Assembly: GCF_014200505.1 (NCBI RefSeq)
Contig: NZ_JACHBX010000001.1
Location: 1,550,001-1,614,000, forward strand
Reading direction: 5' to 3'
DNA length: 64,000 nt
Origin: Massilia aurea
GTDB taxonomy: Bacteria; Pseudomonadota; Gammaproteobacteria; Burkholderiales; Burkholderiaceae_D
Shown piece by piece: positions 45,519 through 54,055 of the stretch; the first letter of the stretch is position 1, and the number at the start of each line of letters is the position of its first letter. The translations under genes were made by a program, and so were the position numbers. A model generated the notes under the pieces. It saw only the letters and a program-made list of their open reading frames with translations. It searched no databases and was not told where the DNA came from.

Positions 45519-46540
45519 ACCCGTTCGCCTTTACCCAAGCCACGGACGTCGACGCCGCGCTGGCCGCCCTGCTCGACCCTGACACCCGCCCGATCGCCGG
45601 CGGCACCAATCTGCTCGACCTGATGAAGGAAAGCGTGATGAAGCCGTCACGCCTGGTCGACATCAACAACCTCGGCCTGGACCAGGTCGAAGAAAAAGAC
45701 GGCGGCCTGCTGCTGGGCGCCCTCGCCCGCAACGCGGACACGGCCTACCACCCGGTGGTGCGCGAGCGCTATCCGCTCTTGTCGACGGCCATCCTGGCCG
45801 GTGCCTCGCCGCAACTGCGCAATATGGCGTCCAACGGCGGCAACCTGATGCAGCGCACCCGCTGCGTCTACTTCTATGACGTCGGCACCGCCTGCAACAA
45901 GCGCGAACCCGGCACCGGCTGTCCGGCGCGCGAAGGCCTGAACCGCCAGCTGGCGATCCTGGGCACGAGCGAAAGCTGCATCGCCACCCACCCGTCCGAC
46001 ATGTGCGTCGCCCTGCGCGCGCTCGACGCGACGGTCCACGTGCGCTCGATGAGCGGCGCGCGCGACATCCCGTTCGCCGACTTCCACCGCCTGCCGGGCG
46101 ACACGCCCCAGATCGACAACACGCTGCAGCCAGGCGAGATGATCACCCACATCACCGTGCCCGAAGCCGACCGTTTCATCGATCACAGCGCCTATATCAA
46201 GGTGCGCGACCGGCTGTCGTACGCGTTCGCGCTGGTGTCGGTGGCTGCTGCGCTGGATCTCGATGCCGACGGCACGATCCGCGCTGCGCGCATCGCGGTC
46301 GGTGGCGTGGCCCATAAGCCATGGCGTGTCGAAGCGGCCGAAGAAGCGCTCGTCGGCCAGGCCGTTGGCGAAGCGGCCTTCCTGCAGGCCGCCGAGACCA
46401 TCCTGCAAGGCGCCCAGGGCTTTGGCCAAAACGACTTCAAGCTGCCGCTGGCGCGCAACGCCATCGTGCAAGCCTTGACCACCGCCGCGCGTGGGACCGA
46501 CCACGCGCGCGGACTCGATGCACAAGGAGAACAAGCATGA
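45515..46540 (+). CDS. Molybdenum hydroxylase, FAD-binding subunit (PaoB-like)
   Basis: A 341-residue subunit with the FAD site (RPIAGGTNLLDLMKE and GNLMQRTRC regions) and CO-dehydrogenase flavoprotein C-terminal domain. The insertion CVYFYDVGTACNKREPGTGC carries the Cys pattern that in E. coli PaoB binds an additional [4Fe-4S] cluster, placing it in the aldehyde oxidoreductase PaoABC branch rather than typical xanthine dehydrogenase. Both ends overlap neighbours by ATGA, so the three subunits are tightly coupled. Confidence 0.93.
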   Translation: MNPFAFTQATDVDAALAALLDPDTRPIAGGTNLLDLMKESVMKPSRLVDINNLGLDQVEEKDGGLLLGALARNADTAYHPVVRERYPLLSTAILAGASPQLRNMASNGGNLMQRTRCVYFYDVGTACNKREPGTGCPAREGLNRQLAILGTSESCIATHPSDMCVALRALDATVHVRSMSGARDIPFADFHRLPGDTPQIDNTLQPGEMITHITVPEADRFIDHSAYIKVRDRLSYAFALVSVAAALDLDADGTIRAARIAVGGVAHKPWRVEAAEEALVGQAVGEAAFLQAAETILQGAQGFGQNDFKLPLARNAIVQALTTAARGTDHARGLDAQGEQA

Positions 46541-48849
46541 CCGACCTGATTCCTGAACTGCGCGCGCCGAGCGCGCCGGCCGGCACCGGCCGCGTGAAAA
46601 GCGGCATGGCGGTCTCGCGCATCGATGGCCGAGCCAAGGTCACCGGCGAGGCGCAGTACGCCGCTGAATACTTTGCCCCCGACCTGGCGTACGGCGTGGT
46701 CGTGAGCGGCACCGTGGCCAAGGGCCGCATCACCAGCATCGACACGGCCGAGGCGCTGGCCGTCGCGGGCGTGCTGTCCGTGATGACGCACGAGAACCGT
46801 CCCAAGATGCGCTCTTTCGACCTGGCCTGGAAAGACATGACGGCCCCGGCCGGCTCGCCATTCCGCCCCCTGTTCTCGGACGAGATTTTCTACAGCGGCC
46901 AGCCGGTGGCGCTGGTGCTGGCCGAGACCTTTGAATCTGCGCGGTACGCGGCGACGCTGGTGCGCGTGCATTACGATGTCGATGCACACGAAACCAATCT
47001 GCTGGAAAGCCTCGACCAGGCTTATGAACCGCGCAAGATGAAGGCGGGCTTCGTGCCGCCAAGCTCGATCGGCGACGGTAAAAAGGCATTCGAGGCAGCC
47101 GAAGTACGGGTCGACTCGCAGTACTACAACGGCGTCGAGCACCACAATCCGATGGAGATGTTCGCCTCGACCGTGATTCGCGCTGAAAACGGCCACCTGA
47201 CCATCTACGACAAGACGCAAAGTTCGCAGAACAGCCGCTGGTATGTCTCGCATGGCTTCGGCCTGTCGAGCGACGAAGTCACGGTGCGCAACCCGTACGT
47301 GGGCGGCGCCTTCGGTTCCGGCCTGCGCCCGCAATACCAGCTGCCGCTGGCCGTGATGGGCGCGCTGCAACTCGAGCGTTCGGTGCGCGTCGTGCTGACG
47401 CGCCAGCAAATGTTCAGCTTCGGCCACCGTCCAGAAACCTGGCACCGCATCCGCCTGGGCGCAGCGCCGGACGGCACGCTCAAGGCGATCTGGCACGAAG
47501 CGATCCAGGAAACCTCGCGCCTCGAGGATTACGTCGAAGTGATCGTCAACTGGTCGGGCCAGCTGTATGCGTGCTCCGACATCAAGCTCGGCTACCAGGT
47601 GGTGGCGAACGACCGCTTCACGCCGCTGGACATGCGCGCCCCGGGCGCCGCCCACGGCGTGCACGCCATGGAAGTGGCGATGGACGAGCTGGCCTACGAA
47701 CTGAAGATGGATCCGCTGGCGCTGCGCCTGAAGAACTACACCGACGTGTCTCCGATCGAGGACAAGCCATTCTCGAGCAAGGAACTGCGCGAGTGCTACC
47801 GCCAGGGCGCCGAGCGCTTCGGCTGGGAAAAGCGTCCGCTCGAGCCACGCTCGATGCAGGACGGCGACGAGCTGGTGGGCTGGGGCATGGCAACCGGCAT
47901 CTGGGATGCGATGGTGATGGTCGCCCGCGTCAGCGCCGTATTGCACAGCAACGGCCGCCTGGTCGTGAGCAGTGCGGCGACCGATATCGGCACCGGTACC
48001 TATACCGTGATGTCGATGATTGCAGCCGAGGCCATGGGCTTGCCGATGGAACTGGTGACGTTCCAGCTGGGTGATTCGACGCTGCCGATGGCGCCGATCG
48101 AAGGCGGCTCGTCGCACGTGACCACGGTAGGTTCGGGCGTGTTCGGCGCCTGCGAAAAGCTCAAGAAGTCGGTGCTGAAGATGGCAACGAAGATGACCGA
48201 TTCGCCGCTGGCCAAGGCGCGTCTGCGCGACGTCGAATTTGGCGACGGCGCGATCTTCCTGAAAACGGATCCGTCGCGCCGCGTCGAACTCACGCAGGTT
48301 CTGGCCAATGCGGGCGTGGATCAGGTCGAAGAGAAATACTTCATGACGCCGCAGATGCTCAAGCAGCGCAAGTACGCGCGCGCCGTGCACTCAGCCGTGT
48401 TCTGCGAAGTGCGCGTCAACGAAAAGCTCGGCATGGTGCGCGTCACGCGCGTGGTCAGCGCGATTGCGGCCGGGCGCATCATCAGCGCCAAGACGGCAGC
48501 CAGCCAGATCAGCGGCGCGGTCGTCTGGGGCATCAGCCAGGCACTGCATGAAGAAACCCATACCGATCACAAGTACGGGCGCTTCATGAACCACAATTTC
48601 GCCGAGTACCACGTGGCGGCCAATGCCGACATCCACGATATCGACGTGATCTTCGTGGAAGAAGACGACCGTATCGTCAGCAAGCAGCTGGGCGCCAAGG
48701 GTGTGGGCGAGATCGGCATCGTGGGTGTGGCAGCGGCGGTCTCGAACGCCATCTTCCATGCCACCGGTACGCGCCTGCGCACGACACCGATGACGCCGGC
48801 GAAATTGCTGCTCGGGGATCGGGAACTCCCGGTGCAGCCGCCGGTCTGA
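46537..48849 (+). CDS. Molybdenum hydroxylase, molybdopterin-binding large subunit (PaoC-like)
   Basis: A 770-residue catalytic subunit. It begins with an aldehyde oxidase/xanthine dehydrogenase a/b hammerhead domain (about 25-140; AVSRIDGRAKVTGEAQYAAE) and continues with the Mo-cofactor domains (PYVGGAFGSG, the RAPGAAHGVHAMEVAMDELA segment). The catalytic base Glu is in GAKGVGEIG near the C-terminus. AAGGAGA precedes the ATG. With the two upstream subunits it should hydroxylate an aldehyde or N-heterocycle; the exact substrate is unknown. No XdhC/PaoD maturation gene is in the operon, so that function must be elsewhere. Confidence 0.94.
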   Translation: MTDLIPELRAPSAPAGTGRVKSGMAVSRIDGRAKVTGEAQYAAEYFAPDLAYGVVVSGTVAKGRITSIDTAEALAVAGVLSVMTHENRPKMRSFDLAWKDMTAPAGSPFRPLFSDEIFYSGQPVALVLAETFESARYAATLVRVHYDVDAHETNLLESLDQAYEPRKMKAGFVPPSSIGDGKKAFEAAEVRVDSQYYNGVEHHNPMEMFASTVIRAENGHLTIYDKTQSSQNSRWYVSHGFGLSSDEVTVRNPYVGGAFGSGLRPQYQLPLAVMGALQLERSVRVVLTRQQMFSFGHRPETWHRIRLGAAPDGTLKAIWHEAIQETSRLEDYVEVIVNWSGQLYACSDIKLGYQVVANDRFTPLDMRAPGAAHGVHAMEVAMDELAYELKMDPLALRLKNYTDVSPIEDKPFSSKELRECYRQGAERFGWEKRPLEPRSMQDGDELVGWGMATGIWDAMVMVARVSAVLHSNGRLVVSSAATDIGTGTYTVMSMIAAEAMGLPMELVTFQLGDSTLPMAPIEGGSSHVTTVGSGVFGACEKLKKSVLKMATKMTDSPLAKARLRDVEFGDGAIFLKTDPSRRVELTQVLANAGVDQVEEKYFMTPQMLKQRKYARAVHSAVFCEVRVNEKLGMVRVTRVVSAIAAGRIISAKTAASQISGAVVWGISQALHEETHTDHKYGRFMNHNFAEYHVAANADIHDIDVIFVEEDDRIVSKQLGAKGVGEIGIVGVAAAVSNAIFHATGTRLRTTPMTPAKLLLGDRELPVQPPV

Positions 48850-48870
48850 TAGTTCGGCGCTGCAGCGACC

Positions 48871-48900
48871 AAAAACGCCATCTTCGGATGGCGTTTTTTG
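48871..48900 (+). terminator. Strong Rho-independent terminator with an alternative longer fold
   Basis: AAAAACGCCATC (48871-48882), tetraloop TTCG and GATGGCGTTTTT (48887-48898) make a perfect 12-base stem ending in a T-run, the textbook form, 22 bases after the large-subunit stop. A second partner GGCGTTTTTGGTC lies at 48911-48923 and can pair perfectly over 13 bases with GACCAAAAACGCC at 48867-48879, so two mutually exclusive hairpins are possible. Confidence 0.92.
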
Positions 48901-48988
48901 TTTTCGGATGGGCGTTTTTGGTCCATTCGTTCTTGCCGAAAAAGGCGTCATGCATACCACATACGTATTTCCACGTAGTTGCACAACA

Positions 48989-49011
48989 ATATGTTTGCTG
49001 GTAAAACATAT
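48989..49011 (+). promoter_or_regulatory. Inverted repeat upstream of tctC
   Basis: ATATGTTT (48989-48996) and AAACATAT (49004-49011) are perfect eight-base arms around a seven-base centre, about 90 bases before the tctC start. The spacing fits a dimeric regulator. No regulator gene is adjacent, so the factor is unknown. Confidence 0.45.
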
Positions 49012-49100
49012 GGTGCGTAAGACAACGCCACAAGGGAGCACGGCACAGTCATAGTGCCGGTTGCCAAACTAAACCAAAAATGAGATCCGAGGACGACACC

Positions 49101-50075
49101 ATGAAGCTCAAGATGCTGTGCGCAGCCGCCTGCCTGACCGCTTTCGGCACGGGCCTGGCCCATGCCCAGGCCTACCCGACCAAGACCATCACCATGATCG
49201 TGCCGTTTGCAGCCGGCGGCCCGACCGACACCGTCGCACGCCTCGTCGCGCAATCGATGGGCACCACGCTCAAGCAGCAGATCATCGTCGAGAACGTCGG
49301 CGGTGCCGGCGGCACCATCGGCGCCGCGCGCGCCGCCAAGTCCGCACCCGACGGCTATACACTGTTCCTGCACCACATCGGCCAGTCGACCGCGCCAGCG
49401 CTGTACCGCAAGCTGCCGTACGACGCGATCACCAGCTTCGAGCCGATCGGCCTGATCACCGACGTGCCGATGACCGTCGTCGCCAAGGCGAACTTCCCGG
49501 CCAAGGACATGAAAGAGCTGATCACGTACGTGAAAGCCAACAAGGACAAGGTCACCTACGCGCACGCTGGCCTGGGTTCGGCTTCGCACCTGTGCGGCAT
49601 GCTGCTGCAGACCGCGATGGGCGTCGAGCTGACCACCGTGCCTTACAAGGGCACCGGTCCGGCAATGAATGACCTGCTGGGCGGCCAGGTGGACTTCATG
49701 TGCGACCAGACCACCAACACCACCAGCCAGATCAAGGGCGGCAAGATCAAGGCCTACGGCGTGACGACCAAGACCCCGGTCGCCTCGCTGCCGAACCTGC
49801 CGACGCTGGACAAGGCTGGCCTGCCAGGCTTCGAAGTCGGTGTCTGGCACGGCCTGTACGCGCCGAAAGGCACGCCGAAGCCAACGGTCGACGCGCTGTC
49901 GAACGCCCTGCGCACCGCACTGCGTGATCCGAACGTGGTCAAGCGGTTCGCCGACCTGGGCACCGAACCGGTCCCGAGCAATCAAGCCACGCCGGAAGCG
50001 CTGCGCACGCACCTGAAGCAGCAGATCGACCTGTGGGGTCCGATCATCAAGAAAGCCGGCGCCTTCGCCGACTGA
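49101..50075 (+). CDS. tctC: Tripartite tricarboxylate transporter substrate-binding protein (Bug/TctC)
   Basis: A 324-residue periplasmic binding protein of the Bug family: signal peptide (1-23, AHA-Q), then YPTKTITMIVPFAAGGPTDT with the ligand-contact loop, the middle VPYKGTGPAMNDLLGGQVDF motif and the C-terminal helices. Bug proteins bind carboxylates or amides such as citrate, nicotinate or glutamate; the ligand cannot be told from sequence. It is followed by tctB and tctA on the same strand, so it is a true TTT system and not an orphan Bug protein. Confidence 0.93.
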   Translation: MKLKMLCAAACLTAFGTGLAHAQAYPTKTITMIVPFAAGGPTDTVARLVAQSMGTTLKQQIIVENVGGAGGTIGAARAAKSAPDGYTLFLHHIGQSTAPALYRKLPYDAITSFEPIGLITDVPMTVVAKANFPAKDMKELITYVKANKDKVTYAHAGLGSASHLCGMLLQTAMGVELTTVPYKGTGPAMNDLLGGQVDFMCDQTTNTTSQIKGGKIKAYGVTTKTPVASLPNLPTLDKAGLPGFEVGVWHGLYAPKGTPKPTVDALSNALRTALRDPNVVKRFADLGTEPVPSNQATPEALRTHLKQQIDLWGPIIKKAGAFAD

Positions 50076-50092
50076 TGCCCTGTTGACGACCT

Positions 50093-50127
50093 CGCGCCGC
50101 GCCGGCCTGTCCGGCTGCGGTGCGGCG
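50093..50127 (+). promoter_or_regulatory. GC-rich hairpin between tctC and tctB
   Basis: The stretch can fold as an imperfect hairpin (CCGC, CCGG, loop CCTGT, CCGG, GCGG). It lies within the 188-base gap after the binding-protein gene. It may limit read-through or protect the tctC message so that the binding protein is made in excess over the membrane parts; this is inferred. Confidence 0.35.
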
Positions 50128-50263
50128 TTGTCGCATCTGGAGCCCGGCCGCCGTCGTTGTCATCGTCTTTGCGCGGGGCGCCATCAGTGATCCGCATTCA
50201 CGCTTTTTCGAACCACTGCATCTGCATCACCGCATCTGCAACACCATAAAGGGGACCACCACC

Positions 50264-50728
50264 GTGCCAGCATTTATCCGCCATCCGAAAGACTTTTGGA
50301 GCGGCATCGTCTTTCTCATCTTCGGTCTGAGCGCCGTGATCATCGGCCAGGAGTATGAGCTGGGCAGTGCCGGCCGCATGGGTCCGGCCTACTTCCCGAT
50401 CGCGCTGGGCATCCTGCTGTCGCTCGTCGGCCTGGCGTCGTTCGTGCGCTCGTTCTTCCGTCCGGGTGAGGCAATCGGCCGCATCTACTATCGCGAGCTG
50501 ACTATCGTACTGGTCGCCGTGCTGCTGTTCGGCTTCCTGGTGCGCAATGCCGGCCTGGTGCCTGCAGGCTTCCTGCTGATCCTGATCAGCTCGTACGCCA
50601 GCGATAAATTCGAATTGAAGAAGTCACTCGCGCTGGCCGTGGGCATGACGTTGTTCGCAGTTGGACTGTTCGTCAAGCTGCTTGGCTTGCCGATGCCGAT
50701 CATTGGCCCTTGGCTCGGTGGGAATTAA
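50264..50728 (+). CDS. tctB: Tripartite tricarboxylate transporter small membrane subunit (TctB)
   Basis: A 154-residue protein with four hydrophobic helices, the usual form of TctB. The first helix segment is DFWSGIVFLIFGLSAVIIG, followed by the family-typical GRMGPAYFPIALGILLSLVG. The start is GTG 50264 with AAAGGGG upstream; longer in-frame forms would add a non-membrane tail without support. It precedes tctA by five bases. Confidence 0.88.
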   Translation: MPAFIRHPKDFWSGIVFLIFGLSAVIIGQEYELGSAGRMGPAYFPIALGILLSLVGLASFVRSFFRPGEAIGRIYYRELTIVLVAVLLFGFLVRNAGLVPAGFLLILISSYASDKFELKKSLALAVGMTLFAVGLFVKLLGLPMPIIGPWLGGN

Positions 50729-50733
50729 ATCAT

Positions 50734-52236
50734 ATGGAACTTTTCAGTAACCTCGCACTGGGCCTCGAGACGGCCCTGTCCATGCAAAACCTGTTCTACT
50801 GCCTGGTCGGCGTATTCGTCGGCACGGCAGTGGGCGTCCTCCCGGGCCTGGGCCCGATCGCCACCATCGCGATGCTGCTGCCGGCCACGTTCGGCCTGCC
50901 ACCGGAGTCGGCGCTGATCATGCTGGCTGGTATCTACTACGGCGCGCAATATGGTGGCTCGACCACCGCCATCCTGGTCAATCTGCCGGGCGAATCCTCG
51001 TCGGTGGTGACGGCACTGGACGGCTACCAGATGGCCCGCAACGGCCAGGCCGGCAAGGCACTGGCTACTGCAGCAATCTCGTCGTTCTTCGCCGGTACCG
51101 TCGCCACGATCCTGCTGGCCGTGGCCGCGCCACCGCTGGCCGACCTGGCGCTTGAATTCGGCCCGGCCGAATACTTCTCGCTGATGGTGCTGGGCCTGGT
51201 GGCCTCGGTCGTGCTGGCCAGCGGCTCACTGCTCAAGGCCATCGGCATGGTGCTGCTCGGCCTGCTGCTGGGCGTGGTCGGTACCGACGTCAACTCGGGT
51301 TCGGCGCGCTATACCTTCGACATGCCGGAACTGGCTGACGGCATCAACTTCGTCATCGTCGCGATGGGCATGTTCGGTATCGGCGAAATCATCCGCAATC
51401 TCGAGCACAACGAAGACCGCAACTTGGTGATGAAGAAAGTCACCGGGCTGATGCTCAACAAGGAAGACTTCAAGCGCATCATGTGGCCGGTGATCCGTGG
51501 CACGGGTCTGGGCTCGCTGCTGGGCATCCTGCCGGGCGGTGGCGCCATGCTGGCCTCGTTCGCGTCGTACTCGCTCGAGAAGAAAGTGTCGAAGAACTCG
51601 GCCAACTTCGGCAAGGGCGCCATCGAAGGCGTTGCGGCGCCGGAAGCGGCCAACAATGCTGGCGCGCAGACCTCGTTCATCCCGATGCTGACGCTGGGCA
51701 TTCCGTCGAATCCCGTGATGGCGCTGATGATCGGCGCGATGATCATTCAAGGCATCCAGCCTGGTCCAGCCGTCATGACCGAGCAGCCTGGCCTGTTCTG
51801 GGGCCTGATCGTCTCGATGTGGGTCGGTAACCTGTTCCTCGTCGTGCTGAACCTGCCGATGATCGGTATCTGGGTGCGCATGATCATGGTGCCGTACCAG
51901 ATGCTGTATCCGGCCATCCTGATGTTCTGCGCGATCGGCGTGTTCAGCCTGAACAACAGCACCTTCGACGTGTATCTGATGGCGCTGTTCGGTCTGCTCG
52001 GCTACCTGTGCGCCAAGCTCGAACTGGAGCCCGCGCCGATGCTGCTCGGCTTCATCATCGGCCCGATGATGGAAGAATACCTGCGCCGCGCCCTGCTGCT
52101 CTCGCGCGCCGATCCGATGGTATTCATCGAGCGCCCAATCTCGGGCGTCATGCTGGGCTTGGCCGCTGCCGCGATGATCGTCGTGCTGCTGCCATCGCTG
52201 CGCAAGAAACGCGAAGAAGCCTTCCAGGAAGACTAA
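50734..52236 (+). CDS. tctA: Tripartite tricarboxylate transporter large membrane subunit (TctA)
   Basis: A 500-residue permease with about 11-12 helices. Family motifs are visible: [40 protein letters not shown], and in the second half [16 protein letters not shown] and [19 protein letters not shown]. It performs ion-coupled uptake of the substrate delivered by TctC. Last gene of the operon; a GC-rich hairpin follows. Confidence 0.95.
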   Translation: MELFSNLALGLETALSMQNLFYCLVGVFVGTAVGVLPGLGPIATIAMLLPATFGLPPESALIMLAGIYYGAQYGGSTTAILVNLPGESSSVVTALDGYQMARNGQAGKALATAAISSFFAGTVATILLAVAAPPLADLALEFGPAEYFSLMVLGLVASVVLASGSLLKAIGMVLLGLLLGVVGTDVNSGSARYTFDMPELADGINFVIVAMGMFGIGEIIRNLEHNEDRNLVMKKVTGLMLNKEDFKRIMWPVIRGTGLGSLLGILPGGGAMLASFASYSLEKKVSKNSANFGKGAIEGVAAPEAANNAGAQTSFIPMLTLGIPSNPVMALMIGAMIIQGIQPGPAVMTEQPGLFWGLIVSMWVGNLFLVVLNLPMIGIWVRMIMVPYQMLYPAILMFCAIGVFSLNNSTFDVYLMALFGLLGYLCAKLELEPAPMLLGFIIGPMMEEYLRRALLLSRADPMVFIERPISGVMLGLAAAAMIVVLLPSLRKKREEAFQED

Positions 52237-52269
52237 GGCCCTAGCCAAGGTCGACCCGCACCACCCGCG

Positions 52270-52302
52270 CCGCCCGGCGCCGGCCCAGGCCGGCCCGGGC
52301 GG
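52270..52302 (+). terminator. Stem-loop after tctA
   Basis: CCGCCCGG (52270-52277) pairs with CCGGGCGG (52295-52302), with an inner CCGGCC/GGCCGG pair (52280-52285, 52288-52293). Very stable, 33 bases after the tctA stop, without a clear T-tract. Confidence 0.6.
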
Positions 52303-52364
52303 TCGCCGTTTACGCCAGGGAGCATGCTTCACCCCCGTCCCCACGCAGCCACCAGATACTGAAC

Positions 52365-52529
52365 AATTAGGGTCAGAGTCGATTTATTGGGCAATTCCTC
52401 AATGTTGTCAAACAATCTGACTCCGACCCCAATTGGAAAGCAATGGCCGCGCGGAATGCTGCCTGAGGGCATTGCAAACAGGCCATGGACGGAGATTTAT
52501 TGGTCAATAATTCGACTCTGACCCTAATT
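52365..52529. repeat. REP-like palindromic repeat cluster with three related arms
   Basis: The arm AATTAGGGTCAGAGTCGA occurs at 52365-52382 (forward). A diverged reverse copy ends at 52434 (its complement begins AATTGGGGTCGGAGTC), and a close reverse copy ends at 52529. Arms 1 and 2 flank about 20 bases and could fold into a hairpin; arm 3 pairs even better with arm 1 across about 110 bases. Such repeats resemble REP/RAYT-type or miniature mobile sequences. No transposase gene is present in between. The whole 52237-52558 gap holds no gene. Confidence 0.7.
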
Positions 52530-52558
52530 GGCGGGTCGGATCGGGCGGCGCCAGGCGG

Positions 52559-53950
52559 TTACTCGCGGCGTTCAGTGTGCAGAGGGAGGAGGACGGTGAA
52601 GGTGCTGCCGTGGCCGTTACCGGGGCTGTGGGCGGTGACGGTGCCGTCGTGGGCTTCGACCAGGTTCTTGACGAGGGCCAGGCCCAGGCCGAGGCCACCG
52701 CCGGTGCGGTCGGCTGATCGTTCGGCCTGGACGTAGAGGTCGAACAGGCGCGGCATCAGGTCGGGCGCGATGCCCATGCCGTTGTCGGTGATCCGCAGCG
52801 CTGCCATCCGGCCCCGTTTTTCGAGAGCGACGTGGATGATGCCGCCACTGTCCGTGTAACGAATCGCGTTGGTCAGCAGATTGCTCACCACCTGGATCAG
52901 GCGCGTGCGGTCGCCCAGCACCAGCAGGCTGGGCATGCCCGCTGCCTGCTCGATGCGGTGGCGTTTCTGGTTTGCCGCCGATTGCACCTGCTCGAGCGCG
53001 GCGGCAATCACGTCGGCCAGCTCCACCGGCGCTTTTTCCAGTTGCACCAGGCCGCGACTCACGCGCGAGACGTCCAGCAGATCCTCGACGAGGCGGCTCA
53101 TGTGCGTGACCTGGCGCCGGATGAGTTCACCCATCTGATTGGCGCGCTGCGACGTGACGCCCTCGGGCAGCAGCATGCTCGCCGCCATGGCAGCGGCCGA
53201 CAGCGGCCCGCGCAGTTCGTGGCTCAGCGTGGCGAGAAATTCGTCCTTGCTGCGATCGGCTTTCTGCAGCGCAGCGGCCTTGTCGTCCAGCAGGTCATTC
53301 AGGGCTTCGATATTACGGTTGCGCTCTTCGAGGCGGGTCGAGACGAGTTGCAGTTCTTCCTGCCGCGCCTGGAGCGCGCCCAGTGCGTCGGCCAGTTCGC
53401 GGTTCTGGTGCCGCGCTTCCGACAAGGCCGCGTGATTGGGCAGCGTTTCGAATTGCGCAACGAGCGGGCTGAACCCGTCGGCGCTGATGAAACCCGTATT
53501 GGCCGGAAAACGCTTGCCGACCGTGATGCGGGTGCCGGAGGGCCCACTGTCGATGTCGAACTGGTCCATCAACCGGCGCGCCGACAGGATGCCGACGCCC
53601 ATGCCTGATGTCGACCGGTATGCGCCCGACAGCACGTGCCCGACATCGGCGATCCCGGGTCCGCGGTCGGCAAACGTGATGCACAGATGCTGCGGCGCCA
53701 CCGCACCTTCGGCCACAAACGAGACCGAACCGGCACCGGCATAGTTAATGATATTGCGAGCCAGTTCGGACACGGTCGTGCCGATACGCGCCTGGTCGAC
53801 CGAACCGAATCCGCACGCGCCCGCAATCTGGCGCGCACGCTGGCGCGCGGCGATCACATCGAATTCGGTATCGACATTGAGCGTCAGGATGGCCTGCGTC
53901 ATGCGCGCTGGGGAAAGATCATGGTGTCGCTCTACAGAGATAAGTGGCAT
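52559..53950 (-). CDS. Sensor histidine kinase with N-terminal RsbT-like ATPase domain
   Basis: A 463-residue soluble protein with two GHKL ATPase modules. Residues about 17-150 resemble the RsbT/anti-sigma serine kinase fold (TVSELARNIINYAGAG, FADRGPGIADV, SGMGVGILSARRLMDQ). A coiled-coil linker (about 175-235) follows. Then HisKA with His244 (LSHELRGPLSAAA) and a second HATPase (LTNAIRYTDSGG, DNGMGI, GGGLGLGLALVKNL). There is no membrane segment. Dual kinase fusions of this type link partner-switch and two-component signalling. No Rsb partner or response regulator is adjacent. The start is uncertain: ATG 53902 would remove 16 residues. Confidence 0.88.
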   Translation of the reverse strand: MPLISVERHHDLSPARMTQAILTLNVDTEFDVIAARQRARQIAGACGFGSVDQARIGTTVSELARNIINYAGAGSVSFVAEGAVAPQHLCITFADRGPGIADVGHVLSGAYRSTSGMGVGILSARRLMDQFDIDSGPSGTRITVGKRFPANTGFISADGFSPLVAQFETLPNHAALSEARHQNRELADALGALQARQEELQLVSTRLEERNRNIEALNDLLDDKAAALQKADRSKDEFLATLSHELRGPLSAAAMAASMLLPEGVTSQRANQMGELIRRQVTHMSRLVEDLLDVSRVSRGLVQLEKAPVELADVIAAALEQVQSAANQKRHRIEQAAGMPSLLVLGDRTRLIQVVSNLLTNAIRYTDSGGIIHVALEKRGRMAALRITDNGMGIAPDLMPRLFDLYVQAERSADRTGGGLGLGLALVKNLVEAHDGTVTAHSPGNGHGSTFTVLLPLHTERRE

Positions 53951-54055
53951 CTGGAGAGCGCAGAAGCCGGTGGCGGGCCGAATTATACCCCGCCACCATG
54001 GCGCATTGTCCTACAAATTGTTACACGCGATCTCGCCGCAACGCGACACTGCCAA

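Noticed and set aside
46192..48390. 732-codon minus-strand frame opposite the molybdenum hydroxylase
   Set aside because: It spans two real, overlapping genes in antisense and has no recognisable motif or ribosome site.
52485..52736. 83-codon plus-strand frame over the REP cluster and the kinase 3' end
   Set aside because: It mixes repeat sequence with antisense of the kinase ATPase domain and has no protein support.
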